From Stomoxys calcitrans (taxonomy: Eukaryota; Arthropoda; Insecta; Diptera; Muscidae), in the NCBI RefSeq assembly GCF_963082655.1, contig NC_081556.1, positions 69,363,227 to 69,427,226 of the forward strand: a stretch of 64,000 bases of DNA, in the 5' to 3' direction. The position numbers and the translations under genes were made by a program. Positions 32,160-45,904 of this stretch are shown piece by piece. Each line of letters opens with the position of its first letter. Within the stretch, counting starts at the first letter, position 1. The notes below the pieces were generated by a model, which was given only the letters and a program-made list of their open reading frames with translations, was not told the DNA's origin and ran no database searches.

Positions 32160-33960
32160 GGAAGGGATAAAACTGACATTCCAGGCACTTATACGGAAGC
32201 TGGAAAGAGAATCAAATCTCTCGAAGAGCACAACACTGCTAAAATGCTGAAAAAGAAAAATAGCTCCCCGCTTTCAAGTACTCTGGGAAGACAAAACCAT
32301 CCCCCCGCAATGGAAACACTAGACAGAATCCTGTGGAGGGAGACAAAGTCGGAACAGGAGCGAAGGACTGTGACTTCCAAAAGCATGCCACGGTCATCAC
32401 GGAAAGGGAAGATGGTCGCTGAGAAATGTAAGGAGCCGCTGTTTTACCCAGTGTGGCAATGTAGCACAACAGAGATGAGATGACTTATGCAGTAATCGAT
32501 ATCGGCTGTGCATCCGGTAGGATTCCTCCAGATCGTCGGTCTTAGGCGAGGCATTTGGCAAACTATCGGGTTATCGAACATGTATTGAACTCGGAAAGAG
32601 GTCCACCTATACGAATTATGAGCTGTGAATATTGTGGGGACATCTAAACGCTGCGCTTTGCGTCAGCGGAATGTGTTGATACCGTCAAAAAGCACGTTGC
32701 AGTCCCTGGGGCGCAAAACTCGACGATGGTCGCTGAGAAATGTAAGGAGCCGCCGTTTTACCCAGTGTGGCAATGAAGCACAACAGAGATGAGATGACTT
32801 ATGCAGTCATCGATATCGGCTGTGCATCCGGTAGGATGCGTCGGTCGGTCTTAGGCGAGGCATTTGGCAAACTATCGGGTTATCGAACATGTATTGAACT
32901 CGGAAAGGGGTTCACCTATACGAATTATGAGCTGTGAGTATTGTGGGGACATCTAAACGCTGCGCTTTGCGTCAGCGGAATGTGTTGATACCGTCAAAAA
33001 GCACGTTGCAGTCCCTGGGGCGCAAAACTCGACCTTGTGAGAAAGATGGACATCACACAGATCACAAAGGCGACGGTATTCATCAAGGATGTGGGCGGCG
33101 AAATCGCGACGGAACGCATGATAGAAGTCTTGAACAAGCAAAACCAAGATTTGGTCGTGGAGAAATGGCAGGTTTACCACAGGGAGGAGATGGAGGAAGG
33201 AACTCTCCTTCTGGTTGGCATCGATCAAGTCTCCGCGACAAGTTTGCATGACTAAAGGCATGGCGTAATACGCAGCCATAGCCGTCTTTTTCAATATTGG
33301 GTTGACAAGGATAGGCGAATATCCTCATATTGAGCCATCAGGCGGTGCGACCGTTACCTTCGTTAATAGGATTAGGGAGGAAGTAGTAGATGTGACATAT
33401 GTTCGGAAAATCTAATCGATGAGGTTCCGAATTGGAGGGTCTCCATGGAGCATTCCTTCTCAGACCATCGCGACATTAGATTTAGAATAGCACGCAATAA
33501 GTTGAAAACCAACTGGACAACATTCAGAAGACTACTCAGAAGAAGACTTGAACAAGATAATTTAGATTGTCCAAGCACAGAAGACATTGACGGCAACATC
33601 AACAGGATTACGACTGAACTACTGGAGTCTTTCAAAGATAGTTGTCGTCTTCGGGAAAGGAAATCAGCCCAATAAAAGCCCTGGATGACCGAGGAGATTC
33701 GGAACATTGAGAAAGAGGTCCGAAGACTTTCTAACAGAGCACGTCAAAAAAATTGGAAGTATATTGGAATGTGTAGTACACTCGGCTCAAGGAATACAAT
33801 AAGATTACCAGAGCGGCAAAACGTGCCTCTTGGAAGCTTTTCTATGACATGGTAAATAGCGTTAATGACGCCGCCAAGATGAAAAAGTTTCTCTCAAAAA
33901 CCCATGTCAATACTGAAATGTTAGTAGACGATATGGGAGAAAGAGCAGAAATAACCGAAG
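32160..33960 (+). mobile_element. LINE with DUF4780-like ORF1 and partial endonuclease, degenerate
   Basis: Frame 33037-33255 reads DITQITKATVFIKDVGGEIA, then ERMIEVLNKQNQDLVVEKWQ and HREEMEEGTLLLVGIDQVSA, the pattern of the DUF4780 domain found in ORF1 of insect LINEs. From 33420 a second frame gives MEHSFSDHRDIRFRIARNKL (SDH motif at the end of the endonuclease), TELLESFKDSCRLRERKS and KPWMTEEIRNIEKEVRRLSN, typical of the linker before the RT. Most of the endonuclease and all RT catalytic blocks are missing. Confidence 0.7.
32411..33033 (+). repeat. Tandem duplication, about 314 bp, inside a LINE
   Basis: GATGGTCGCTGAGAAATGTA occurs at 32411 and 32725. The copies (32411-32724 and 32725-33033) run in register to GGCGCAAAACTCGAC, differing by scattered substitutions and a short deletion near GGTAGGAT. 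Confidence 0.92.
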
Positions 33961-33989
33961 ACATGCTGAGGTTTTTGATGATTTAAGAC

Positions 33990-34240
33990 TTAAGTGCTGT
34001 AGCTGCCATATAAACCGATCTCCCGATCTGACTTCTTGAGCCCTTACAAGCCGCAATTTTTATCCGATTTGGCTAAAATCGGAAAAAAGTGCTCTGTTAT
34101 GACTTTCAACAACTGTGCCTAGTGCTGTCCGAATCGGTCTATAACCATATATAGCTCCAATATTTTAGTAGAATCCATGGTGGTGGATTTGCCAGATTTG
34201 GTCCGGCCGCACTTAACACGCTTTTACTTGTTTTGTATAG
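33990..34240 (+). mobile_element. Helentron family A, hairpin-end fragment
   Basis: CCATATAAACCGATCTCCCG, ATCCATGGTGGTGGATTTGC and TTGGTCCGGCCGCACTTAAC then ACGCTTTTACTTGTTTT. The GTCY half is missing. Confidence 0.8.
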
Positions 34241-34289
34241 ACTCTTAAACTTTATTTGTTGGTTAGTTTTAAAAAGACTTATTAAAAAT

Positions 34290-35140
34290 GGCTGAATCTA
34301 TTTTCATGAAATGTTCACAGAATGTAGGGATCAAAATCCAAATTGTAAATAGTGAACTTAATTTTTCGACATCCGAAGAGGCGGACCCCCCCATCACGGA
34401 CATGGGTGCTCAAATTTAAAAATTGTTCCGAAGTGTCTGTGCCTATTGGAGCAATATGAAATCATATAAAATATTTCACCCGAAGTGTCTGGGGGCCGTC
34501 CCTTTCCAAAAACTGACATTTGTTTGTGTACATCGAACGATATTGAAATGGTCTCAAATGTTAACTACGAATGTTGTGTAACTATTTAGGGCAAAGTATC
34601 TGGTGGACCGCGAACACGAACCTAACCACCACCCTCCGAAACCAATAAAACGGAAATGTAGACCGATAGGAACGATATCAGACTCGACTGGAAGATATTT
34701 GAGTAAGATACCTCTTCAAAAGCCTCCTAAAAGAAAAAGTGGTTTGATTAGGATAGTATGGGAATCAATTGAAAGGTGTTTGGATGTAGAGAGTTTTTAA
34801 ATTCGGAATCAATCGTGTGAGGCCGCAAAATTATCCCCAAAAGAATATGGTGGCCGAGAGAGACAATATAGGACTCAAAGAAAACGTCATTGGAAGTGGA
34901 GTACGAGTCTGATATCAATTTTTCACACCAAGCTTAAAATGCAGCAGATGCGAAAACAAACCCAACACTAGTATATAGGTCGACCTGGACAATATGGGAC
35001 GTAAATGAAAGTTCTTTGAAAGTGCAAAAGCGAGCCATGAGAAATACTCATGGCTCGGGACACGTTCTTCATAACATTTAAAGAAACATTAAATTTTAAA
35101 AATCCACTTTAGGGTGTAGCGAAGTACACCAGGTATAATA
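34290..35140. repeat. Unclassified interspersed repeat (family E), diverged
   Basis: Segments such as GCGGACCCCCCCATCACGGA, AGACCGATAGGAACGATATC and GGGTGTAGCGAAGTACACC recur in style with 37962-38410. No coding potential or clear ends. Confidence 0.4.
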
Positions 35141-35142
35141 TA

Positions 35143-36851
35143 TTTTTATACCCTCGAAATATGCGTCTAAGACCCCTTAAAGTATATATATTCTTGATCG
35201 TCGTGACATTTTAAGTCGAACTAGCCATGTCCGTCCGTCTGTCTGTCGAGAGCACGCTAACTTTTGAAGGAGTAAAGCTAGCCGCTTGAAATTTTGCACC
35301 AATACTTCTGATTGGAGTAGGTCAGTTAGGATTGTAAATGGGCCAAATTGGTCCCTATTTTGATATGTTAGGTTAGGTTAGATTAGGTTGAAAAGAGGGT
35401 GCAGATATTAATCCCCCTCATGCCACTATGGACATTCACCTAAGCTAGTAATCGGCTTGTTGTGCGCTCTAAAAACTATAAAGTAACCTCTAAAAAGAAA
35501 ATTTTAATTTAGGAATTCTGTGCTACTTACATAATTTTTAATTGTTTTCAATGCCACTCCCCTAAGTTGGTTCATGTCTGATATTGTGTCTCCAATTCCC
35601 TTAACTCCCTGAACCGAGTTTATTGACTGCAGTCCTTCACCGCCAAATCGTCTGCCATTTCATTTCCCCCTTACTCCGTTATGGCCCGGCACCCAAACGA
35701 TGCGGATTTTCCCATCCTCAGAGAAGGCGTTAATCTCCTTCGTACACTGCAAAACTGTTCGTGACCTTACCGTCCAGGTTGTTATTACCCTTATGGAAAT
35801 TTTACTGTCGGTAAAGATGTTCACACTCGACGTCCTCGCGTTAGCACCACACCATTTCACGCATTCCGTGATCGCCCGGATCTCCGCCTGCAGGACCGTA
35901 TTATGGTCAGGCAGTCTAAAAAAGATCTCAGTCCCGGGGTTCTTAATGTAGACCCCCATGCCCACTCTGTCCTCTAGCTTAGATCCATCCGTGTAACATG
36001 ATCTTCCAGATGGCAATACTAGGGTTCCGTCAATCCAAGGCTGTGCCGATGGCAGCAGTGCCTCGCACTCGACCTCAAGGTTCATCTCTGGTATCCGATC
36101 GGAAGCCTCTTCCCTTCCTTCCAGGTTTTCTATCGTCGCCTCGATTACACCGCGATGGTATGTGCTGCTCGATATAGCTGCTTGGTCTTGACTTCTTGAG
36201 CCTCCAGAGGGCGCAATTCTCCTTCAATTTGACTGCACTTTGGCAAGTATACCACTTATCACTATATGGTATCACTTTCAACATTTGTATTAAGTATGGT
36301 TCAAATCGGTCCATAACCTGGTATAGGTGTCATAAAAACCGATCTTGGATTTTGATTTCTTGAGCCGCTAGAGGGCGCAATTATCATCCGAATTGGCTTA
36401 AATTTTGCGTGAGGTGTTTTGATATAACTTCCAAAAACGGTGATGAGTATGGCGCAAATCGGTACATAAGCTGATATAGCTGCCACATAAACCGATCTGG
36501 CATCTTGACTTCTTGAGCCTCTAGCCTTCTATATACGTGTGCAATATGGTCTGAATCGAGCAATAGCTTGATACAGCTCCCATATAAACCGATTTCTCGA
36601 TTTTGCTTCTTGAGCCCTTACAAGGCGCAATTCTTATCCGAATGTACTGCAATATTACACAATGTTCTGCTTTCAATTCATTTCTGGTCCGAATCGGACT
36701 ATAACTTGATATAGCTCGAATAGCACAACAGTCCTTATTCATTAGTCTTTGTTTGCCGGAAAAGAGATACTGCGCAAAGAATTCGACAATTGCGATTCGT
36801 GGTGGAGGGTAGATTCGGCCCGGCCGAACTTAGCACGCTCTTATTTGTTTT
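35143..36851 (+). mobile_element. INE-1-like Helentron, family A, split by a LINE
   Basis: The left part (35143-35366) carries the TATATATTCTTGATCGTC core and CCGTCCGTCTGTCTGTC. The right part (36171-36851) has internal units, GGTGGAGGGTAGATTCGG, the hairpin with CCCGGCCGAACTTAGCACG, and CTCTTATTTGTTTT. The junction TTTTGATAT / GATATAGCTG is continuous in intact copies. Confidence 0.9.
35367..36170 (-). mobile_element. 5'-truncated LINE (L1-type) nested in a Helentron, RNase H domain
   Basis: The minus strand has a 141-codon frame: EVECEALLPSAQPW, SCYTDGSKLEDRVGMGVYI (first Asp), LQAEIRAITECVKWCG (Glu), NIFTDSKISI (second Asp), IRIVWVPGHNGVRGK (His): a nearly complete RNase H with its catalytic residues. 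The C-terminal zinc-knuckle part is deleted. The 3' UTR ends in GTTAGGTTAGGTTAGATTAG on the plus strand. GATAT at 35362-35366 and 36171-36175 is the target duplication. Confidence 0.9.
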
Positions 36852-37960
36852 TCATTCATTTCCCTCTCCTCTGCTCACAACCACTATTTTTTTGACCTAT
36901 TCCATTCCGATGAGGTTGCGAATAAAGTTAAACTGTAAAAGATATCCAGGACTGAGACATAATATTCGCCTTGTATTGTACCAAATATAAAGGCCCAAGT
37001 ATTTTCTGAATTACTTAAGGTAACAAAGCCTTATTTTAAATGACTTCACTACTACACATGTAGTAGTGTAGTTCTCAATCCTAACTTAAGTTCCCTTTTG
37101 TATGAATGGCTGACTTTGTTTTGAATTTTCCATACGACAATTAATCAAACAATTTGTTGATGTCGTTTCATTTGACTTCGCATTGCTTTGTTATTATTAT
37201 TAAATCAGCATATTTCCTTATATAGTTGATGCAAGACTTTATGCAGCACTAGTGCATGCAGTATTTCTAGGCATTCGAGAGTGTCAATTTGAAAACTGGA
37301 CTAAAATCACAGCGAAATATTCACAATGGCGTAGCAAAGCAGCAATTCATAAAGACATTTTAGTTACATTTATGCACTTGAAAGCGTTCGAAATCATTTA
37401 AGGGATATTCAATCTATTTAATACGCTTTAATAAAGACCTGACACTCTACTCATTGACCCAAATTGCATTGAATAGGGAGATGTGGCAAGTGAATCGTCG
37501 ATGTGTTCATTAAAACATATGCAGTATTGAAATTTTAAACACATATTCTATTCTCATCCTTATTTCCCTTTCGAATTGAAAGAGATCTTCATGTGTATTA
37601 ACATGGAGATGTGTATATGACCAAAAATCAAAATTGGGCCCATGCCGCGGTCCTAAAACCCAAAATGAAATTGAGCGTTAAGGCCGGCTATATAGTGGTC
37701 ATAGGCCAAGAAAAATTAGGTCACAACGCCAATTTTTTGCGTTCTTATATACACAGAAATAATAGGCCTATATTTGATCGATTAAATATGATATTGACAC
37801 ATAAAAAACTTTTCAAACGAGGTGTTAATTGCTTTAATAATTTTTGGCATAGCAATTCCATGTTCTTTTGTATCACGGCAAGTGGTAGGTAAACAAGGCA
37901 TACGTTGAATATATTTTTAATTGTACGAATTAAATTGTTATTTTACAGCATAAATTGTCC
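36852..37960. other. Low-repeat, probably intronic DNA
   Basis: No element ends; a chance 93-codon frame at 37611-37892 has no motif I recognise. Confidence 0.4.
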
Positions 37961-37961
37961 A

Positions 37962-38410
37962 TTTACCATGGAGGCTGCCCTAACCCCCAAATTCTCGCGA
38001 ACAGATGTATTGGACGTTCATGTCAATATGGGCCTCAAATGAAAGGTATTCGAGAGTAGATTACGAATCTGGCATACAAAAATCAGATCGAAGTATAGGG
38101 GGTGACCCTACCCCCAAAAATGGTCTTTTTTTTTTTTTGTTCCTTGGAATCAAAAACGGCTGAACCGATTTCCTCAAAATTTTCACAGATTGTGTAAGTT
38201 TGTCTGGAAGGGAATATAGGTTATATAATTTTTAGATAACGGATGGGGGCGATCGTTCCCGCTTACCCCGACAACGCCATCCAATAACAAAAGTGGACCG
38301 ATAGGCACAAAATGGATATCAAATGAAAGGTATAGGAGACGAAAGCGAATATGGTATTAAAATTTGGGTCCAAGATCCCAGCGGGCCGCTCCAACCCAAA
38401 AACTCCTCTA
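37962..38410. repeat. Unclassified interspersed repeat (family E)
   Basis: Contains GGGCCTCAAATGAAAGGTAT and, about 280 bp on, ATGGATATCAAATGAAAGGT, with GGCTGAACCGATTTCCTCAA between. Such phrases recur in fly repeats; I cannot name the family. Confidence 0.45.
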
Positions 38411-38700
38411 AACAGATTTTTGCGAGGCTATGATAAAGTTCATGGCTATACAGACGCTTCAATAGACATATTGGAAGACAACATTGAAGTATTTATTTGT
38501 CAGATGCCGGATGAAATGTTGGAAAGAGTATGCCGAAATTGGTCTAAGCGGATGGACCAGTAACGTTCAATATTTGCATGAAATAATCCTCAAACACTAA
38601 ATTATGTGGAGTGCACCATCGATTCAAGTAAAGATTTCATAATTTTTTCTGAATTTTGTGTTTTCTTAACTGTCCTATAGCTCTTAAAAAATTACCCTTT
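38411..38700 (+). mobile_element. DD41D mariner-like 3' fragment
   Basis: RGYDKVHGYTDASIDILEDN, IEVFICQMPDEMLERVCRNW and SKRMDQ form the C-terminal end of a DD41D transposase. The right inverted repeat CTCTTAAAAAATTACCCTTTA is at 38680-38700. The catalytic core is absent. Confidence 0.85.
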
Positions 38701-38911
38701 ATTATTATAAAAACTGGACACCACCGCTTAGAGGGAACTCCATAAAATCTAAACCTGATAACATATATCACAGGAGAGTCATATTTAAGTTATTGCGATG
38801 GATTTCCATCCATTTCATTTCCATCGCTATAACTCTTAGACGACTATTCTGTGATATTAGTTAGAAATTTAGAGTTAGAAATTTAGAGTTTATCTATTTC
38901 CCTCAAAGTGC

Positions 38912-39975
<1,064 letters not shown>

Positions 39976-40086
39976 AAAAAATCACCCTTTCTAAGTAATT
40001 CAACGAAGATGTTAAATTAATAGATATTCAATAAACTCTGTCCTGATGAAGTTGGAGAAAACAACCAACGAAACGTCGAGAGATAA

Positions 40087-41602
40087 AACAAGTAAAAGCG
40101 TGCTAAGTTCGGCCGGGCCGAATCTTATATACCCTCTACCATGGAATGCATTTGTCGAGTTCTTTTTCCGGCATCTCTTCTTAGACAAAAAAGGATAAAA
40201 GAAGAGATTTGCTCAGCTATTAGAGTGATATCAGGATATGGTCCGGTTTGGGTCACAATTAAATTATATGTTGGAGACCTGTGTAAAATGTCAGCCAATT
40301 CGAATTAGAATTGCGCCCTTTGGGGGCTCAAGAAGTAAAATATAGAGATCGATTTATATGGGAGCTGTATCGGGCTATTGAGCGATTCAGACCATAATAA
40401 ACACGTATGTTGATGTTCATGAGAGGATCCGTCGTACAAAATTTCAGGCAAATCGGATAATAATTGCGACCTCTACAGGCTCAAGAAGTCAAGACCCAAG
40501 ATCGGTTTATATGGCAGCTAAATCAGGTTATGAACCGATTTGAGCCGTACTTGGCACAGTTGTTGGATATCATAACAAAATTCGTCGTGCAAAATTTCAT
40601 TCCAATCGGATAAGAATTGAGCACTCTAGAAGATCAAGAAGTCAAGATGCAAGATCGGTTTATATGGCAGCTATATCAGGTTGTGGACCGATTTAAACCA
40701 TACTTTTCACAATTGTTGGAAATCACAACAAAACACGTTGTGGCAAAATTCATTCAAATCGGATAAGAATTTCGCCCTCTAGAGGCTCAAGAAGTCAAAA
40801 CCCAAGATCGGTTTATATGGCAGCTATTGGGTTGCCCAAGAAGTAATTGCAGGTTTTTTAAAAGAAAGTAAATTAATTTTTAATAAAAATTAGAATGAAC
40901 TTTAATCAAATATATAATTGCCATTTTGTTCGATAACCTTTTGCCATATTCCTGGCAAATTTAGTATTCCACGCTCATAGAACTTCTGGCCTTTATCTGC
41001 AAAAAAAACTGTACCAAGTGCGATTTTATAGCCTCATCATTGCCGAAAGTTTTACCATTTAAGGAGTTCTGCAAAGATCGAAATAAATGGTAGTCTGATG
41101 GTGCAAGGTCAGGGCTATATGGTAAATGCATCAAAAGTTCCCAGCCAAGCTCACTCAGTTTTTGGCGAGTGACCAAAGATGTGTGCGGTCTAGCGTTGTC
41201 CTGGTGGAATATGACACCTTTACGATTGACCAATTCTGGTCGCTTCTCTTTGATGGCTGTATTCAATTTGTCCAATTGTTGACAGTAAACATCCGAATTA
41301 ATCGTTTGGTTCCTTGGTTTCAAAACATGGACCCATGTGGCCCATTTACAATACCAACTGACCTACACTAATACGAAGTATTTGTGCAAAATTTCAAGCA
41401 GCTAGCTTTACACCTTCGGAGGTTAGCGTGCTTTCGACAGACAGACGGACGAATAGAAGGACAGACGGACATGGCTAGATCGACATAAAATGTCGCGACG
41501 ATCAAGAATATATATACTTTATGGGGTCTCAGGCGAATATTTCGAGTAGTTACAAACAGAATGACGAAATTAGTAAACCCCCCTCTTATAGTGAAGGGTA
41601 TA
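40087..41602 (-). mobile_element. INE-1-like Helentron, family A, split by a mariner
   Basis: Intact AACAAGTAAAAGCGTGC and TTCGGCCGGGCCGAA at the left, internal units to GGTTTATATGGCAGCTA (40827), then the insertion. It resumes AAAACATGGACCCATGTGGC, GACAGACAGACGGACG, the core, and a mutated right end (AGTGAAGGGTATAA). Confidence 0.92.
40828..41325 (-). mobile_element. DD34D mariner 3' half, nested in Helentron A
   Basis: The minus strand encodes MKPRNQTINSDVYCQQLDKL, VIFHQDNARPHTS (second catalytic Asp), LGWELLMHLPYSPDLAPSDY (third Asp, 34 residues later) and a C-terminus SHLVQFFLQIKARSSMSVEY. The terminal repeat TTGGGTTGCCCAAGAAGTAA lies after a TA at 40827. The 5' half of the transposase and the other terminus are gone, together with a few bases of Helentron. 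Confidence 0.9.
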
Positions 41603-41726
41603 ATGAAAACGATTTGTTTTCTTTAAATAATCCTCAATGTGACCAAACATCCCATCAACAAAACACAAAAAATTAAACAGTCACATTGATCATCAAAAAA
41701 AAAAAAAAAAAAAAAGAAAACATACA

Positions 41727-42765
41727 AACAAGTAAGAGCGTGCTAAGTTCGGCCGGGTCGAATATTAATACCCTCCACCATGGATCGCATATATCGAGTT
41801 CTATTCGCGGTATCTCCTTTTTGGCGAACAAAAATTCAAATTTTGCCCATGAGCATTCCACTAAGGAACAGGGGCAAACTTCTCACATATCAATGAGTGC
41901 AGTCCGATTCAAGATTAAGCTCAATGATAAGGGGCCTCCTTTTTATAGCCGAATCCGAACGGCGTGCCGCAGTGCGACAACCCTTTGGAGAGAAGTTTTA
42001 CATGGCATAGTACCTCACAAATGTCGCCAGCATTAGGAGGTGCAAATTTTTTTCTGATGGTCTCGCCAGGATTCGACCCCAGCGTCATAGGCGGACATGC
42101 TAACCTCTGCGCTACGGTGGCCTCCAATTAGGCAAACTAAGTATATTGAGAGAAGAACTGTCTTGCTATTGGAGCTATATCAAGCTATATTCCGATTCGG
42201 ACCATTAATGAATGCTGAACATTGTAGAAGTCATTATGTAATATTTCAGTTCATTCGGATAAGAATTCCGCCTTGTAGGGGCTCAAGAAGCAAAACCGAG
42301 AGATAGGTTTATATGGAAGCTGTGTCAAGCTATTGATCGATTCAGACCATATCAGACACGTATGTTGAAGGTCATGAAAGAAGCCGTTGTTCAAAGTTTC
42401 TGCCAAATCGGATGATAATTGCGCCCTCTAGAGGCTCAAGAAAACAAGATCCCAGATCGGTTAATATGGCAGTTATATCAAAACATGAACCGATTTGGCC
42501 CATTAACAAACCCAACCGACCTGCACTAATTAGAAGTATTTGTGCAAAATTTCAAGCGGCTAGCCTTACTCCTTCGAAAGTTAGCGTGCTTTCGGCAGAC
42601 AAACGGACGGACAGACAGACGGACGGACATGGCAAGATCGACTTAAAATGACATGACGGTCCAGAATATATATTCTTATATAGGTTCTCAGACGCATATT
42701 TCGAGGTTTTACAAATAGAATGGCGAAATTAGTACACCCCCATCCTATGGCGGAGGGTATAAAAA
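41727..42765 (-). mobile_element. INE-1-like Helentron, family A, split by SINE S1
   Basis: Left end AACAAGTAAGAGCGTGC and hairpin TTCGGCCGGGTCGAA, interrupted after GGCGAACAAAAA. It resumes at 42127 (GGCAAACTAAGTATATTGAG) with two internal units, GGACGGACAGACAGACGG and GGCGGAGGGTATAAAAAC. Confidence 0.92.
41834..42126 (-). repeat. tRNA-derived SINE S1, full length
   Basis: On the minus strand: GGAGGCCACCG, A-box region TAGCGCAGAGGTTAGC (42100-42115), B box GGGTCGAATCC (42069-42079), a unique body, and the end ATGGGCAAAATTTGAA. Promoter spacing fits a tRNA-type RNA polymerase III gene. It sits inside a Helentron; the target duplication is short or imperfect (AATT). Confidence 0.88.
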
Positions 42766-44480
42766 CAGAAGTTTTTCCACGAAGAGGCATAATTCTCTTA
42801 ACTCAAATCTCAATTCACGCAGGATTAATAGGTTATGTGCATTGTGTGTGGGATCTGCCCTCGATATGTGCCTCAGAGAGTGCATATAAAAATAGAATGC
42901 CCATCTGCAAAATGTATAACTCTGTGGTTAATACTCTCATTTTGTGTGGTGATATATAGAAAGTCGACTGACTTGGGTTTGTGCGAAACGTTCGCTCAAT
43001 TCTTTTTATGCTTTCAACTAAAGCATTATGTTTATAGATAAATTGCGGGCGATTTGTTTCACGCATACCTAAAGTTTCGACACTGCCTGCGAAAAAATGT
43101 GTGTGTGTTTTTTTTTTTCATTAATTAAAACGTTCCCTTCATCGCATAATTTTTTGCAAATGGTTTTTATGGGAATTTAAACAAATGGATGAGAGTGTAC
43201 TTGCAATGGAGAAGTGTGGGTGTGTTTGTATTTTATTGCGAACTTCTGACACTTTCGCCATAAAATGCGAAATTTTATATGTTGTGCGTGTATTGGAACG
43301 TGAACATAGTACACAATTCGACGTAGCACACACACAGACGCAATGGAGCAGCTTTTCCGGTTGACCTTAAGGCACTCGCACAGTGGCTCCGCCCTGGCTG
43401 AGTGGAAAGGACATGGAGTTATAGCTAGTTGCCTCTACATACTTCCACAACGCCCGATAGCACTGTCGGTTTCGGTTTTGAGAAAGTTAAATACGCGTGA
43501 TGTTATTAATTTATTCGCTGGTCTTTACTTCTCGTGTTACGATTCCGAATAGCGCTGTTATGAATACCAATTCTATTGAAATTTGCTGGGATGTGTTGCA
43601 AGTACGAATGCTGCTAATGTTGTTTACGGATATTGTTTTGCAGACATAAACACCCACTCTAACTGACAGTTTCGTGGCAAAGGCAGTTAGCCCTTGTTCA
43701 ATGAAGGAACTGCACACATTGCCTATACTGGTAGCTCTTAGCCCGACCATAATTTAATGACAGATCCGATAGCAGGGGTGTAAGCATAATTGTAAGATAA
43801 GCTGAAGCACGGTATCAAATTTTATTTGAATAAAATTATCGCAGGCTGTTATTATAGTTGACAAATGTTTCATACATTTTGCTTGGCTTTGCAAAAGATT
43901 TTATTACATGGAGAGACTCACGCGAATGCTGGTGAAGCATTGTATCTAAAGGCTTCACAAGACAATTCTCACAGTGATATGAGCGCAATGTACGAACTTT
44001 TTGGTATTGTTAGAAATGACTTACATTAGGGTGATCAATAAACCGGATTTTGAAATATATGAAAAATGCCCATTTTCAAAAAAAAAACTGGTTTAAGAAT
44101 TTGTATTAAAAAAAATCGGCTACGCCGGTTATTTTTTCAATAAGTAAACATTTGTAAAATTGTATAAATAAACTATATCCAATCATATCCCTTTTACAAC
44201 AATATTGATAAAATTATTCTTAGAAAAACTTTTGTATGAAATTTTCCGAAACGAAGAAATTGTGCATAAAAATTTATTCTGGGTTCACTTTTTGGTTTTC
44301 AGGAAGTGACAGGGATTTACTAAGTAAAGCAGGCAACTATCTCTGGTGTTTTGGGAATAATCATGAAAAACTGTTACAAAATAACATAATTTTGTTAAGC
44401 ACAATTGAATAAGAAATTTTGCCTTCATATTACACTAGGATTGATTGTTTTTAATTGTTATCCTTGAGTTATAAGAGTAA
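42766..44480. other. Low-repeat, probably intronic DNA
   Basis: Several chance frames occur on both strands (for example 43343-43552 and 43511-43750) without a recognised domain. No element ends are seen. A TG-rich region lies near 43100. Confidence 0.4.
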
Positions 44481-44481
44481 A

Positions 44482-45642
44482 AACAAGTAAAAGCGTGCTA
44501 AGTTCGGCCGGGCCGAATCTTATACACCCTCCACCATGGATCGCATTTGTCGAGTTCTTTTCCCGGCATCTCTTCTTAGGCAAAACAGGATATAAGTAAA
44601 GATTTGCTCTGCTATTAGAGCGATATCAAAATATGGTACGGTTTGGACCAAAATTAAATTATATGTTGGAGACCGGTGTAAAATGTCAGCCAATTCGAAT
44701 AAGAATTTGCACCCTTTGGGGGCTCAAGAAGTAAAATAAAGAGATCGATTTATATGGGAGCTGTATCGGGCTATATACCGATTCAGACCATAATATATAC
44801 GTATGTTGATGGTCATGAGAGAATCCGTCGTACAAAATTTCAGGCAAATCGGATAATAATTGCGACCTCTACAGGCTCAAGAAGTCAAGATCAGAGATCG
44901 GTTTATATGACAGCTATATCTGGTTATGAACCGATTTGAACCATACTTGGCACAGTTGTTGGATATCATAACAAAACACGTCGTGCGAAATTTTATTCCA
45001 ATCGGATAAGAATTGCGCCCTCTAGAGGCTCAAGAAGTCAAGACCCAAGATCGGTTTATATGGCAGCTATATCAAAAGATGGACCATTTTGAACCATACT
45101 TGACGCAGTTGTTGGATATCATAACAAAACTCGTCGTGCAAAATTTCATTCCAATCGGATAAGAATTGCGCCCTCTAGAGGCTCAAGAAGTCTAGACCCA
45201 AGATCGGTTTATATGGCAGCTATATCAGGTTATGAACGGATTTAAACCATACTTAACACAGTTGTTGGATATCATAACAAAACACGTCGTGCAAAATTTC
45301 ATTCAAATCGGATAAGAATTGCGCACTCTAGAGGCTCAAGAAGTCAAGACCCAAGATCGGTTTATATGGCAGCTATATCAAAACATGGACCGATATGGCT
45401 CATTTACAATATCAACCGACCAACACTAATAAGAAGTATTTGTGCAAAATTTCAAGCGGCTAGCTTTACTCCTTCGGAAGTTAGCGTGCTTTCAACAGAC
45501 AGACGGGCGGACATGGCTAGATCGACATAAAATGTTACGACGATCAAGAATATTTTACTTTATGGGGTCTCAGACGAATATTTTGAGTAGTTACAAACAG
45601 AATGACGAAATTAGTATACCCCCATCCTATGGTGGGGGTTTA
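44482..45642 (-). mobile_element. INE-1-like Helentron, family A, full length with exact 153-bp array
   Basis: AACAAGTAAAAGCGTGC and TTCGGCCGGGCCGAA at the left; GATCGG at 44896, 45049, 45202 and 45355 (each 153 bp apart); GACAGACAGACGGGCGG; the right end CCTATGGTGGGGGTTTAA is slightly mutated. Confidence 0.94.
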
Positions 45643-45904
45643 ATTTCAAACATTTTCACTTTAATTTTTTTATATGGAGTTGGTGTGAAAAGACGTACAG
45701 GGTACCAACCCCAAGGTCGCGAAAAGTAATATGCCGACATAATTTTTTTTTTTGTATTCTTGACAGTACTTGCCATCGAGAATGTCAACTCGTTCTTTTT
45801 CTTTATGCATTCTTTGTTTATATTTGCAGGAATTTCATTTGTTTCACATTGAAAAATCAATGTTTGTCATGATTACTTTTTTATACAAAACAAAAATGTT
45901 TTCA

